From Aquibacillus salsiterrae (GTDB taxonomy: Bacteria; Bacillota; Bacilli; Bacillales; Amphibacillaceae): DNA of 64,000 nucleotides. The position numbers and the translations under genes are program-made. The stretch covers positions 86,642-150,641 of the forward strand of contig NZ_JAMQKC010000004.1 in NCBI RefSeq assembly GCF_028416595.1, in the 5' to 3' direction. Below are positions 52,699 to 62,300 of this stretch, in pieces; the stretch's first letter is position 1; the number at the start of each line of letters is the position of its first letter. Below the pieces are notes generated by a model. That model was not told where the DNA came from and searched no databases. It was given only the letters and a program-made list of their open reading frames with translations.

Positions 52699-53141
52699 TT
52701 CATCATCACCTCAGGAACCATTCTGATCAGAAAGAGGAAGATATATACATTGTTTCAAAAAAATTTTTGTATTTATTATTCGACAAAATGTCACGATTAT
52801 GCATTTAACTGAATTCATCGGCTTTACCTGCGTCAGCAAGCCTTGCTTCATATGGTTTGTTGCTTCTCACTTTATTTCTGCAGTGGATCAAATATGTAGT
52901 AGTTTGAATTCCACTCTGGCCCATTGATGCCCCTTAGCAAACCAGCTAATTTTCTTGCCAAAATTAATGTTAGTATGCATTTAATTCTGACTCTAGAAAA
53001 ATTTACACAGCATGCAGGTACAACTAAGAAAAGCGCAAGTCGCGCCTTCGAAACAAGAAAACCACTTGTTTCTGCGATGTCTATTCTTAGAAGTGTTCCA
53101 TAGTGCCTAGACTAAGGCAGGCTACGAAGTGGAGCACAAAT
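52699..53141. other. Intergenic region with a dispersed-element copy
   Basis: No gene. 53029-53112 is an aagaaaagcgcaagtcgcgcc copy running into caagaaaaccacttgtttctgc and taaggcaggctacgaagtgg directly before array D. Confidence 0.6.
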
Positions 53142-53545
53142 GACTACCGTTTGTCACTTAACAGGGCTCGACCGGGCGTTATTTGCGGGCTTTGACTACC
53201 GTTTGTCACTTAACAGGGCTCGATCGGGCGTCATTTGCGCGCTTTGACTACCGTTTGTCACTTAACAGGGCTCGATCGGGCGTCATTTGCGCGCTTTGAC
53301 TACCGTTTGTCACTTAACAGGGCTCGATTGGGCGTCATTTGCGGGCTTTGACTACCGTTTGGACGCTAACAGGGCTCGATTGGGCGTCATTTGCGCGCTT
53401 TGACTACCGTTTGGACGCTAACAGGGCTCGATCGGGCGTCATTCGCGCGCTTTGACTACCGTTTGGACGCTAACAGGGCTCGATCGGGCGTCATTCGCGC
53501 GCTTTGACTACCGTTTGTCACTTAACAGGGCTCGATTGGTAATCA
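53142..53545. repeat. 52-bp tandem repeat array D (8 units)
   Basis: gactaccgtttg recurs every 52 bases from 53142 to 53506. Two left-half variants (tcacttaaca and gacgctaaca) and right halves cgatcgggcgtcatttgcgc / cgattgggcg are combined in different orders. Confidence 0.94.
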
Positions 53546-53610
53546 AAAAGGTATCCTGAATCTGAATCTAAGATCCCCTACAAAACCCAGGAATCTACAC
53601 TTGCCCACCC

Positions 53611-53740
53611 CTGAAAAGCGTAAGACAAGCCTCGTAATGGCGGTCTGTGCCATGTAGAGGATTGACTTATGACTCGGGAGGGCTAAGTGTGCCCTGCACT
53701 AGACAGCTCTTGCATTTTTTATGCTTTCTTATCTTTTTAA
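53611..53740. repeat. Dispersed-element copy before spoIID 3' end
   Basis: aaaagcgtaagacaagcctcg ... gcactagacagctcttgcatt, T-rich and tatgctttctta, the longer form also seen at 32402-32526. May end the spoIID transcript. Confidence 0.65.
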
Positions 53741-53746
53741 AAAACA

Positions 53747-54814
53747 CTACTGTTCTTTTGATGCAAGCTGTTTGTTTTGAAGCTCTGGTACAGCCTTTTC
53801 GATATTCTGAACCGTGACACCTTGGTAGTAGTAAGTTACAATGTCGCGGTAACTCTTCCCTTCTTTCGCCATTCCATTTGCACCATACTGACTCATTCCA
53901 ACACCATGACCGTAACCTTTTGTTTTAAAAACAAGGTGCTTCTTTTTTTGTTCAACCGTGAAATCACTTGACTTTAAGTCTAATTTCTCTCGAACATCAC
54001 GCCCACTAAATTCTTTGCCGCCAATAGTAATAGAATCAACCCGATTACTTTTTGTACGTGAAATTTGAAACGGTGAAGAATCTGCAATGGTTACACCTAA
54101 CTTTTGCTCGACTTCTTCAATAGTAAAAATAGCCTGATCCATGTATTTCGGTGAATCCTTATCCCACGGACTCGCCACACTTCTTAAGTAAGGCAACTCG
54201 TCTGACCAATACTCTTCCGAATCCTCAGTATAGCCGTTACTCGTTGAGAAAAATGCCGGTGTAATTGGTTCTTGTTCATAGGTAACAATCTCCCCGACTG
54301 TGGCAGCAACAGCTTTTCGTATTTTATTGATTTTCCAATTGTAATCCGCACCCCACACGCGTTTCAGTTCGTCCTCACTTTTGTACACCTGGTGCTGGAC
54401 CGTATCAGTTACGTCAGCTCCACCCTCAACCGTACTCTCCCCTTGCTTTAACAGGTAGTTAACAACGTACGTCCTTGCCGCAAGTGCTTGTGCCTTTAAT
54501 GCCTCTATCTCAAAATCAGCAGGCATTTCCGATGCGACGACCCTTGTCACATAATCCTCCAATGGCACCTCTTCTACCTTGTTTGTTTCTGTTCGAAATA
54601 CTTTTACCGAAAACACCGAATCATCCGGATTAAGGGAAACCGTTTTAGCCTCTGCCTCAGCGCGTTCTACCGATGACGCTGGGTCGGCTCCACCGATATA
54701 CGGGACAACAATGACAGTTGGGATGATCAGTATCACACCCACGAGGCTTGCTATTAAAATTAAACTAGGTCTTCTCCAGCTATTAGTAGTCAATTTCCTT
54801 TTCCGTTTATGCAT
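53747..54814 (-). CDS. spoIID: Stage II sporulation protein SpoIID
   Basis: 355 residues behind GAAGGAGG. One N-terminal membrane helix (about 16-40) and the SpoIID/LytB domain: VPLEDYVTRVVASEMPADFE, ALKAQALAARTYVVNYLL, the FFSTSNGYTEDSEEYW region and GYGHGVGMSQYGANGMAKEG. A lytic transglycosylase that degrades peptidoglycan during engulfment. Order spoIID-spoIIQ as in Bacillus. Confidence 0.95.
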   Translation of the reverse strand: MHKRKRKLTTNSWRRPSLILIASLVGVILIIPTVIVVPYIGGADPASSVERAEAEAKTVSLNPDDSVFSVKVFRTETNKVEEVPLEDYVTRVVASEMPADFEIEALKAQALAARTYVVNYLLKQGESTVEGGADVTDTVQHQVYKSEDELKRVWGADYNWKINKIRKAVAATVGEIVTYEQEPITPAFFSTSNGYTEDSEEYWSDELPYLRSVASPWDKDSPKYMDQAIFTIEEVEQKLGVTIADSSPFQISRTKSNRVDSITIGGKEFSGRDVREKLDLKSSDFTVEQKKKHLVFKTKGYGHGVGMSQYGANGMAKEGKSYRDIVTYYYQGVTVQNIEKAVPELQNKQLASKEQ

Positions 54815-54973
54815 GAATGGCCTCCTTCCTTCTCTACTGGTTTAGGCTTTGGAATTATTGTCTTCTAATCTACTATCAAATCTATTCGCCACTTAAAAAA
54901 TATAGAACCAAAATAAAAGAACAGATTATCAATAAATAACCTGTTCTTAATAGCTATGCAGACTACTTGTCCG

Positions 54974-55945
54974 CTATGAAGTTTTTCTTACAAGAAGTTC
55001 ACAATCTACTACCACCGAGCTAGACTCTAGCACCCCATTAATTAAATCAACCAGCATAAAGGCTGCCAATCTTCCAATTTTATCCTTCTCCTGTCTAATG
55101 GTTGACAATGGCGGTTGGGTGTATTTGCTTATTTCAATGTCATCACACCCCACAATTGCCAAATCTTCAGGGATAGCTAAACCATTTTCCCTAATCGCTA
55201 AAATCGCACCAAAAGCCATCACATCAGAGGCAACAAACATGGCAGAAGGAATAGCTTTGTTCGCCAAAATTTGTTTCATCGCTTGATAACCACTTTCTTC
55301 TGAAAAGTCACCAGCCATCATCCAATCTTGATTGACCGTTAAACCGAATTCAGCTAAACCGTTTCTAAAACCCTCTTCCCGTTCCATTCCTACAACTGTA
55401 TTAACTAGGCCACCGATATAGCCAATGTCACGATGCCCCGTCAAATACAAATGCTCAATCACTTTTTTCCCCATATTCATATTATTTGTCATCACATAAC
55501 CAGACCGATTACCAGTTAATTGAATATCGATACCGATACAAGGAATGTCACTTTCATCCAATTGATAAATCGATTGTTGAATTTCATCGCCACCAATAAC
55601 GATACAACCAGTTACCTCAGCCTCGATACATTTAGCAACATAATTAATGCCCATTACTTTGCTTGAAAAAAACACTAGATCATATCCCAATAAGCCAACT
55701 TCCTTACTGAACGCTTCCATTACTTCCACAAAGAATGGGTGGTTAAAAGAAACACGAACACCATAAATAACACCAATCCGTTTTTTCGTTCGTTGCACTT
55801 TAGCCTGATAACCTGTCTCAGCCATAACATCGAGAATTCGCTTCCTCGTCGCATCGCCAACATCCGTATAATTATGGATTACCTTCGAAACGGTTCCGAC
55901 TGAAACTCCAGCCCGCTTCGCAATTTCTTTTATTGTTATTTTCAT
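54974..55945 (-). CDS. LacI-family transcriptional regulator (CesR/CelR-like)
   Basis: 323 residues behind AGAGGCAG. The LacI HTH is at 3-22 (ITIKEIAKRAGVSVGTVSKV) with the hinge helix, then the periplasmic-binding-like effector domain (GVIYGVRVSFNHPFFVEVME ... LAIVGCDDIEISKYTQPPLS). It lies divergently, 295 bases from the endoglucanase, whose promoter region holds three CGAAAA-NN-TTTTCG-type palindromes. It is therefore the likely local repressor, inactivated by cello-oligosaccharides; the ligand is inference. Confidence 0.9.
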   Translation of the reverse strand: MKITIKEIAKRAGVSVGTVSKVIHNYTDVGDATRKRILDVMAETGYQAKVQRTKKRIGVIYGVRVSFNHPFFVEVMEAFSKEVGLLGYDLVFFSSKVMGINYVAKCIEAEVTGCIVIGGDEIQQSIYQLDESDIPCIGIDIQLTGNRSGYVMTNNMNMGKKVIEHLYLTGHRDIGYIGGLVNTVVGMEREEGFRNGLAEFGLTVNQDWMMAGDFSEESGYQAMKQILANKAIPSAMFVASDVMAFGAILAIRENGLAIPEDLAIVGCDDIEISKYTQPPLSTIRQEKDKIGRLAAFMLVDLINGVLESSSVVVDCELLVRKTS

Positions 55946-56063
55946 ACTACTGCCTCTCTATTAAAAAAAATCAAACTTTCTTACATTATATCGCCTTTGT
56001 CTACTAAATGGGCTGGATATTAACTAAATTGCACCAAAGTTTCTCATGTGTCCAACAACATTA

Positions 56064-56075
56064 CGAAAATTTTCG
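56064..56075. promoter_or_regulatory. Palindromic operator 1
   Basis: CGAAAATTTTCG, a perfect 12-base palindrome between lacI-type gene and cellulase promoter; could control the regulator's own promoter. Confidence 0.6.
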
Positions 56076-56144
56076 AAAACATTCATCTGACACTATTCGA
56101 CAAATACACCCCCATCCACTTATGCAAGATCGCCTTTATACCTA

Positions 56145-56173
56145 TTGACTAAACAGCCTTGCCTTGCTATATT
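56145..56173 (+). promoter_or_regulatory. SigA promoter of the endoglucanase gene
   Basis: TTGACT (56145-56150), 17-base spacer, TATATT (56168-56173). Transcript start is predicted near 56180, inside operator 2. Confidence 0.75.
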
Positions 56174-56178
56174 TATCT

Positions 56179-56192
56179 CGAAATAGTTTTCG
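56179..56192. promoter_or_regulatory. Palindromic operator 2 at the transcription start
   Basis: CGAAATAGTTTTCG, matching operator 1 and 3 and placed where bound repressor would block initiation. A cre-like TGTAAGCGATTTATCA follows at about 56205-56220, two bases longer than consensus. Confidence 0.6.
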
Positions 56193-56220
56193 TAAACAAT
56201 AAAATGTAAGCGATTTATCA

Positions 56221-56232
56221 CGAAAACTTTCG
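56221..56232. promoter_or_regulatory. Palindromic operator 3 before the ribosome site
   Basis: CGAAAACTTTCG, 42 bases (four helical turns) from operator 2, suited to a looped or dimer-of-dimers complex. Confidence 0.55.
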
Positions 56233-56257
56233 AAATAGAATGGAGGAGGAGAAAAAG

Positions 56258-59014
56258 ATGAAAAGATTGAAACGCGGAAAGTTCTTCACTGTTTTAAGTT
56301 TACTTGTATTAATCGGCTTGTCCTTATCCTTTGGGTCAGTTACAGCTGCGGAGTCTGATTATAATTCTTTAATCACAGACACTCCGACTAAACCATCTGA
56401 TGCAGGGGCCTTACAAATCATCGACGTAAACGGGCAAAAAACGCTCGGTGATTCAAGCGGAAACCCCATCCAGCTACGTGGTATGAGTACACACGGTTTG
56501 CAGTGGTTTCCTGAGATTTTAAATGACAATGCATTTTCTGCTTTATCGAATGACTGGGATGCTAACGTTGTTCGTCTAGCTATGTATGTTGGTGAAGACG
56601 GATACGCATCTAACCAAGAATTGATGAAACAAAGGGTAATCGATGGTATTGAGCTCGCCAAAGAGAACGACATGTATGTCATTGTCGACTGGCATGTCCA
56701 CGCACCTGGCGATCCAAATGCAGAAATGTATAGTGGGGCAATGGACTTTTTCAAGGAAATTTCATCTTTATACCCGAACGACCCAAACATTATTTATGAA
56801 CTAGCCAATGAGCCGAGCAGCAACAATACAGATGGCCCAGGCATTACTAATGATGCTGAAGGATGGCAATCAGTTAAGTCATATGCTGAACCAATTATTC
56901 AAATGCTTCGAGATAACGGTAACGACAATCTAGTCATCGTTGGTACACCAAACTGGAGCCAACGCCCCGATTTGGCAGCAGATAATCCAATCGATGACAA
57001 CAATACCGCTTATACCGCACACTTTTATACCGGAACACATAATGACGGTTACGTACAAGGCAATATTCAATACGCCCTCGAGAATGGTGTAGCTGTCTTT
57101 GTAACAGAATGGGGAACAAGTGAAGCATCTGGCAATAACGGTCCATTTTTAGATGAAGCTGATGCGTGGTTAGATTATTTAAATGACAATAACATTAGCT
57201 GGGTAAACTGGTCACTAACTAACAAAAATGAAACGTCTGCCGCTTTTACACCATTCATTATGGGTGAATCAGACGCGACTAATCTTGACCCTGGTGATGA
57301 CCAATTATGGTCAACCGAAGAGTTAAGTATTTCTGGTGAATATGTCAGAGCACGGATCAAAGGTATTTCCTATCAACCTATCGATCGTGACCGCTATGAA
57401 ACTGTTGTATGGAATTTTGATGACGGAACAACACAAGGGTTTCGCTTAAATGGTGATAATCCAATTGAAAATGTTGCTCTAACCAATGAAAATAACGCTT
57501 TAAACATAACTGGATTAACAGCAAGCAACGATCTTAGTGCAGAAAATTTTTGGGCAAATGCACGAATCTCTGCGGACGGCTTTGGACAATCCATTGATAT
57601 TCTAGGTGCTGAAGTACTTACAATGGATGTCATTGCTGATACACCAACAACCGTATCGATTGCCGCTATCCCGCAAGGACCTGCAACCTGGTGGACAAAT
57701 CCTACTGCGGCTGTTCAAGTGACCACGGATGATTTTGTTGAGCAAAGTGATGGAACTTATAAAGCTGTCATGACGATTACGAAAGAAGATGCACCTGGGC
57801 TTGAGGTAATTGGTACTAGTGCAGAAGACAGCACATTAGCTAACATCGTTCTTTTCATTGGTACCCCGTCAGATGTTAATTCCATTTCGTTAGATAACAT
57901 AACGATTGTTGGTTCAGAAGTAGAATTACCTGTTATCCATGATCCGATTGGAGAGGCAACTTTCCCATCTAACTTTGAAGGTGGAACAAGACAAGGATGG
58001 AATTGGTCTGGTGATTCAGCTGTTAACACAGCGTTAACAATCGAAGAAGCAAACGGTTCAAACGCACTTTCATGGGAATTTGCCTATCCTGAAGTTAAGC
58101 CTACTGACAACTGGGCATCTGCACCACGCCTTGATTTTTGGAAAGACGGATTAACTCGTGGTGACAATGATTATGTTACATTCGATTTATATCTTGATCC
58201 AGTAAGAGCATCACAAGGTTCTATCTCGATTAATCTAACATTCCAACCACCTAGTGTAGGGTATTGGGCACAGGCAAATGACACTTTCGAAATCGACTTA
58301 TCGCAACTTGATCAAGCGATAGTAACTGATGATGGGTTGTATCAGTATGAGGTGACGTTAGATTTGAATAGTTTACCGAGTGGTGTTAGTGACGACACGG
58401 AGCTGCGCAATATGCTATTGATTTTCGCTGATCAAAATAGTGATTTTGCCGGTCGTGCCTATATCGATAATGTTCAGTTCGTTGAAGATAATAAAGCACC
58501 ACAAGTTAGCTTGAATTTAGAAGATGGCCAGTATTTCTCAGTTGGACAAGATGTTACTGTAACTCCTGTTGTAACCGATGACTTGGACACTAATCCAACC
58601 GTTACTTACAATGAAAAGCTCGACACATCGACAACCGGTGCACATACCTATACAGTAACCGCAACCGATGCGGCTGGTAATACAAGTACCGTAGAAGTGG
58701 ATTATTATGTCTACGCCTTTAGTGGTGTACTTGAACCAATAAAACAAGAGAATGTCTATAAGAAAAACCGCACAATCCCGGTTAAGTTTAGGATTGATGG
58801 AGTGTCTAATGTAACTGCAACCCTTCAATTAACGAAAGACGGCCAAGCGGTTACTACTGAAGGTAATAATGTGTTCCGCTATGATTCAGAGGAAAATCAA
58901 TACATTTACAACCTTAGAACCAAGGCATTAGAAACTGGCGATTATGTCGGTACAGTCGTAATCACATTTGGTAATACAACAATTGAACGTTCATTTCATT
59001 TTACATTAAAATAA
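56258..59014 (+). CDS. Secreted GH5 endoglucanase with CBM17/CBM28-type modules
   Basis: 918 residues from the ATG at 56258 behind GGAGGAGG (ATG 56240 lies in that site). Signal peptide about 1-31; GH5 catalytic domain about 50-345 with acid/base Glu185 in ELANEPS and nucleophile Glu284 in VTEWGTS; a CBM17-like module about 375-560 (WNFDDGTTQGF); a CBM28-like module about 570-760 (FEGGTRQGWNW); then a bacterial Ig-like domain and a C-terminal KFRIDG domain. The first 760 residues follow alkaline cellulases of Bacillus; it lacks SLH. Cleaves internal beta-1,4-glucan bonds outside the cell. Confidence 0.95.
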   Translation: MKRLKRGKFFTVLSLLVLIGLSLSFGSVTAAESDYNSLITDTPTKPSDAGALQIIDVNGQKTLGDSSGNPIQLRGMSTHGLQWFPEILNDNAFSALSNDWDANVVRLAMYVGEDGYASNQELMKQRVIDGIELAKENDMYVIVDWHVHAPGDPNAEMYSGAMDFFKEISSLYPNDPNIIYELANEPSSNNTDGPGITNDAEGWQSVKSYAEPIIQMLRDNGNDNLVIVGTPNWSQRPDLAADNPIDDNNTAYTAHFYTGTHNDGYVQGNIQYALENGVAVFVTEWGTSEASGNNGPFLDEADAWLDYLNDNNISWVNWSLTNKNETSAAFTPFIMGESDATNLDPGDDQLWSTEELSISGEYVRARIKGISYQPIDRDRYETVVWNFDDGTTQGFRLNGDNPIENVALTNENNALNITGLTASNDLSAENFWANARISADGFGQSIDILGAEVLTMDVIADTPTTVSIAAIPQGPATWWTNPTAAVQVTTDDFVEQSDGTYKAVMTITKEDAPGLEVIGTSAEDSTLANIVLFIGTPSDVNSISLDNITIVGSEVELPVIHDPIGEATFPSNFEGGTRQGWNWSGDSAVNTALTIEEANGSNALSWEFAYPEVKPTDNWASAPRLDFWKDGLTRGDNDYVTFDLYLDPVRASQGSISINLTFQPPSVGYWAQANDTFEIDLSQLDQAIVTDDGLYQYEVTLDLNSLPSGVSDDTELRNMLLIFADQNSDFAGRAYIDNVQFVEDNKAPQVSLNLEDGQYFSVGQDVTVTPVVTDDLDTNPTVTYNEKLDTSTTGAHTYTVTATDAAGNTSTVEVDYYVYAFSGVLEPIKQENVYKKNRTIPVKFRIDGVSNVTATLQLTKDGQAVTTEGNNVFRYDSEENQYIYNLRTKALETGDYVGTVVITFGNTTIERSFHFTLK

Positions 59015-59022
59015 ATTACTCT

Positions 59023-59058
59023 AAGAGCACTGCCAGTCACGGTAGTGCTCTTTTATTT
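59023..59058 (+). terminator. Terminator of the endoglucanase gene
   Basis: aagagcactgcc / ggtagtgctctt stem then ttttattt. Confidence 0.9.
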
Positions 59059-59202
59059 ATGGCTCAATTTGCCTTCTATTAGTTTTTTCCCAGATGAACG
59101 AACGTCTTTTTTATAAGGTAAGAAACACCCCTGGCTGTCTGTAGCCATCTATGATGAAAAAGGATAGCATTTAATTTTGAGTATACTGTATTTTCGGCCA
59201 AA
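59058..59202. other. Gap between cellulase terminator and array E
   Basis: About 145 bases, no gene. Confidence 0.4.
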
Positions 59203-59785
59203 CGGTAACAAAAATCGATATACTCGCCCGAGCGAGCCCATCCAGCGGTTAAACGGTAGTCAATGAACGATATTAACGACCGAACGAGCCCTGCTAGCGG
59301 TCAAACGGTAGTCAAAGCCCGCAAATGACGCCCAATCGAGCCCTGTTAAGTGACAAACGGTAGTCAAAGCGCGCAAATAACGCCCGATCGAGCCCTGCTA
59401 GCGGTCAAACGGTAGTCAAAGCGCGCAAATGACGACCGAACGAGCCCTGCTAGCGGCCAAACGGTAGTCAATGAACGATATTAACGCCCGATCGAGCCCT
59501 GCTAGCGGCCAAACGGTAGTCAAAGCGCGCAAATGACGACCGATCGAGCCCTGTTAGCGTCCAAACGGTAGTCAAAGCGCGCAAATGACGCCCGATCGAG
59601 CCCTGTTAGCGTCCAAACGGTAGTCAAAGCCCGCTAATAACGCCCGGTCGAGCCCTGTTAGCGTCCAAACGGTAGTCAAAGAACGATATTAACGACCGAA
59701 CGAGCCCTGTTAGCGTCCAAACGGTAGTCAATGAACGATATTAACGACCGAACGAGCCCTTCCGGCGGCCAAACGGATACTTATT
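59203..59785. repeat. 52-bp tandem repeat array E (about 11 units, inverted)
   Basis: cggtagtc recurs at 59254 and then every 52 bases to 59774 (10 x 52); the first unit (59203-59254) is the 51-base aacaaaaatcgatatac variant. Sequence is the reverse complement of arrays C and D, mixing both right-half types (gaacgatattaacg and gcgcgcaaatgacg). Confidence 0.94.
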
Positions 59786-59885
59786 AATTTGTACGCTGCT
59801 TACAATGTCTTTTTTCATACAAAAGTATAAAAAACCCTTGCTCCGGGCGCCCTGCACTTTTGTTAAAAATAGACCTCCTTTCTAA

Positions 59886-60803
59886 CTACCACACCCCAGG
59901 ATTTATCGTTAACGTTTTAGTTGTTGTCGATAGGTTGGCGATTGTGCCGAGTGGAATAGCGATGTTCGGCAAACAGTGACCAATTTGCAGGCCACTAACG
60001 ACAGGCTTCGGATAGGATGAAAAATACTGGTGGAATACTTGCTGGAGTGTGAATGATGGTTTTTTGCCTGATGGTTCTCCGTCTGAAAAGTTCCCGAGGA
60101 TTACACCTGCAGCCTCGTCAAATTTCCCAGCTAATCTTAACTGGTTTAGCATGGCGTCAACACGGTTCGGTTCTTCACCGATATCTTCCAAAAGAAGCAG
60201 TTTATTGGCTGTACCTAGTTCATATGGCGTTCCAAGTGTGCTTACGAGTAGCGTGAGATTCCCACCGACAATTTCACCTCTAGCGTCCCCTGGAGTGATG
60301 ATATCGATTGGTGCAATTTTTTCCGAATAGACAATCCGCCGTGGTTCAAACATTTGCTCGAACATTCGTTTTGATAACGAATCAAAATGTTCCCCGCCAA
60401 TATCAGAGCTAACCATCGGCCCATGAAAAGTAACTAATCCTGTTTGCTGTCTAATCGCCGTGTGCAAATAAGTTATATCACTATAGCCCCAAAATATTTT
60501 CGGATTGTCCGCGATTAACTCATAATTAATATGTTGAGCAATCCGCCCCGTTCCATAACCACCGCGAGCACATATAATAGCTTGAACATTTGGATCAGCG
60601 AACATGTCATGCAGGTCATACAGCCTTTCTTCGTCCGTTCCAGCCAAATAGCCATAGACATTGTTACAATGCTGACCAAGCTTAACCTTTAGCCCGAGAG
60701 ATTGCAGGAAGCGAATACCCTTGTTTAATTCATCAGGATCCGGCGGCCCAGCTGGTGCGATAATACCAACCGTATCACCTTTTGCTAATCGTTTCGGTAA
60801 CAT
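59886..60803 (-). CDS. Muramoyltetrapeptide (LD-) carboxypeptidase, S66 family
   Basis: 305 residues. GDTVGIIAPAGPPDPDELNK start, the catalytic Ser108 in WGYSDITYL, IVGGNLTLL and LLLEDIGEEPNRVDAML with the Glu, and the His in IGHCLPN. Removes terminal D-Ala from murein tetrapeptides during recycling. It is an insertion relative to the usual murA-spoIID neighbourhood of Bacillus. Confidence 0.92.
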   Translation of the reverse strand: MLPKRLAKGDTVGIIAPAGPPDPDELNKGIRFLQSLGLKVKLGQHCNNVYGYLAGTDEERLYDLHDMFADPNVQAIICARGGYGTGRIAQHINYELIADNPKIFWGYSDITYLHTAIRQQTGLVTFHGPMVSSDIGGEHFDSLSKRMFEQMFEPRRIVYSEKIAPIDIITPGDARGEIVGGNLTLLVSTLGTPYELGTANKLLLLEDIGEEPNRVDAMLNQLRLAGKFDEAAGVILGNFSDGEPSGKKPSFTLQQVFHQYFSSYPKPVVSGLQIGHCLPNIAIPLGTIANLSTTTKTLTINPGVW

Positions 60804-60918
60804 AACCCCACCTCACATTCATTTCTTTATACATACGAGAGAAAGAAACGTTTTATGAACAGAGGATTTTTGATGCGAAGATGTTGCGGGGCACATGCGC
60901 TTTTCGTTACAACTGAAA

Positions 60919-60952
60919 AGGAGGATTGCCAAAACGGCAACCCTCCTCAGGA
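60919..60952 (-). terminator. Terminator of murA
   Basis: aggaggattgcc / ggcaaccctcct stem followed by T-rich sequence on the minus strand. Confidence 0.85.
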
Positions 60953-60961
60953 CAGCTATAC

Positions 60962-62266
60962 TTATGAAATTTCTGAACGGCGTTTGGCAAGATCAATCAC
61001 AATCTTGTCGTCATCCACTCGTTCAATATCAGCACCTAATGAGGCTAGTTTCTCTGTTAAATTTACATAGCCACGATCAATGTGCTTTAATTCTGTTACA
61101 CGAGTATAACCGTCTGCATTTAGACCAGCCAAAATTAATGCTGCCCCTGCTCGTAAGTCAGTTGCTGCTACTTCGGCTCCTTGAAGTTCTACTGGACCTT
61201 CGACAATCACACTACGTCCTTCAATTTTTAGCTTGGCATTCATGCGGCGAAATTCTTCGACGTGCATGAATCTATTCTCGAACACTGTTTCGGTGATCAC
61301 GCTTGTGCCTTCAGCATTTAACATTAATGCCATCATTTGCGACTGCATATCAGTTGGGAAACCTGGGTGTGGCAACGTTTTGATGTCTGTTGCCTTTAGT
61401 TTATCTGGACCAATCACTCGAATTCCGTCTTCTTCTTCTTCAATGATTACACCCATTTCTTCCATCTTAGACACTAAAGAGCGCATATGCTCTACTTCAG
61501 CACCTTTGATTAAAACATTCCCTTTTGTGATAGCAGAAGCAACCATAAATGTTCCTGCTTCAATTCGATCTGCAATAATGGTGTGCTCTACACCGTGTAG
61601 TTGATCAACGCCATCGATTTTAATTGTTTCTGTACCGGCACCAACAATCTTAGCGCCCATTTTATTAAGGAAGTTTGCAAGGTCAACAATTTCAGGTTCC
61701 TTTGCACCATTCTCAATAATTGTTCTTCCTTCAGCAAGTGCTGCAGCCATCATAATGTTTTCTGTTGCACCTACACTTGGTACATCCAGATAAACTTTTG
61801 CACCTTTTAATCTTCCTTTTGCAGAAACCTCGACGTAGCCATTACCTACATGCACATCGGCACCCATTGCTTCAAATCCTTTAAGGTGTAGATCAATTGG
61901 ACGTGAACCAATTGCACACCCGCCAGGCATAGCAACTTTCGCGTGACCGTATCTTGCTAATAAAGGTCCAAGTACTAAAACAGACGCACGCATTTTTCTA
62001 ACATATTCGAAAGGAGCTTCTGTGGTAAGTGGTTTAGATGCATCGACAGTTACTGTATTGTTTGCATATCTTACATCGGCATTCATATTTGTTAGAACTT
62101 CTTTTATCGTAAATACATCAGCAAGGGCTGGAACTTCATGAATAACACTTTTTCCTTCACTTGCAATAATACTTGCTGCGATGACAGGCAGTACGGCATT
62201 CTTAGCACCATCAACTTTAACAGTGCCTTTTAACTGCCTCCCACCACGGACGATGATTTTTTCCAA
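60962..62266 (-). CDS. murA: UDP-N-acetylglucosamine 1-carboxyvinyltransferase MurA
   Basis: 434 residues from the TTG at 62266 behind [27 protein letters not shown] start, KNA at 22-24 (catalytic Lys22), active-site Cys117 in [11 protein letters not shown] and an intact C-terminus. First committed step of peptidoglycan synthesis; Cys117 is the fosfomycin target. Neighbours atpC, ywzB-like and ywmB-like upstream match murAA of B. subtilis. Confidence 0.95.
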   Translation of the reverse strand: MEKIIVRGGRQLKGTVKVDGAKNAVLPVIAASIIASEGKSVIHEVPALADVFTIKEVLTNMNADVRYANNTVTVDASKPLTTEAPFEYVRKMRASVLVLGPLLARYGHAKVAMPGGCAIGSRPIDLHLKGFEAMGADVHVGNGYVEVSAKGRLKGAKVYLDVPSVGATENIMMAAALAEGRTIIENGAKEPEIVDLANFLNKMGAKIVGAGTETIKIDGVDQLHGVEHTIIADRIEAGTFMVASAITKGNVLIKGAEVEHMRSLVSKMEEMGVIIEEEEDGIRVIGPDKLKATDIKTLPHPGFPTDMQSQMMALMLNAEGTSVITETVFENRFMHVEEFRRMNAKLKIEGRSVIVEGPVELQGAEVAATDLRAGAALILAGLNADGYTRVTELKHIDRGYVNLTEKLASLGADIERVDDDKIVIDLAKRRSEIS

Positions 62267-62300
62267 GGTTCATTCTCCTCTGCGTCCAATTTCACTATTA

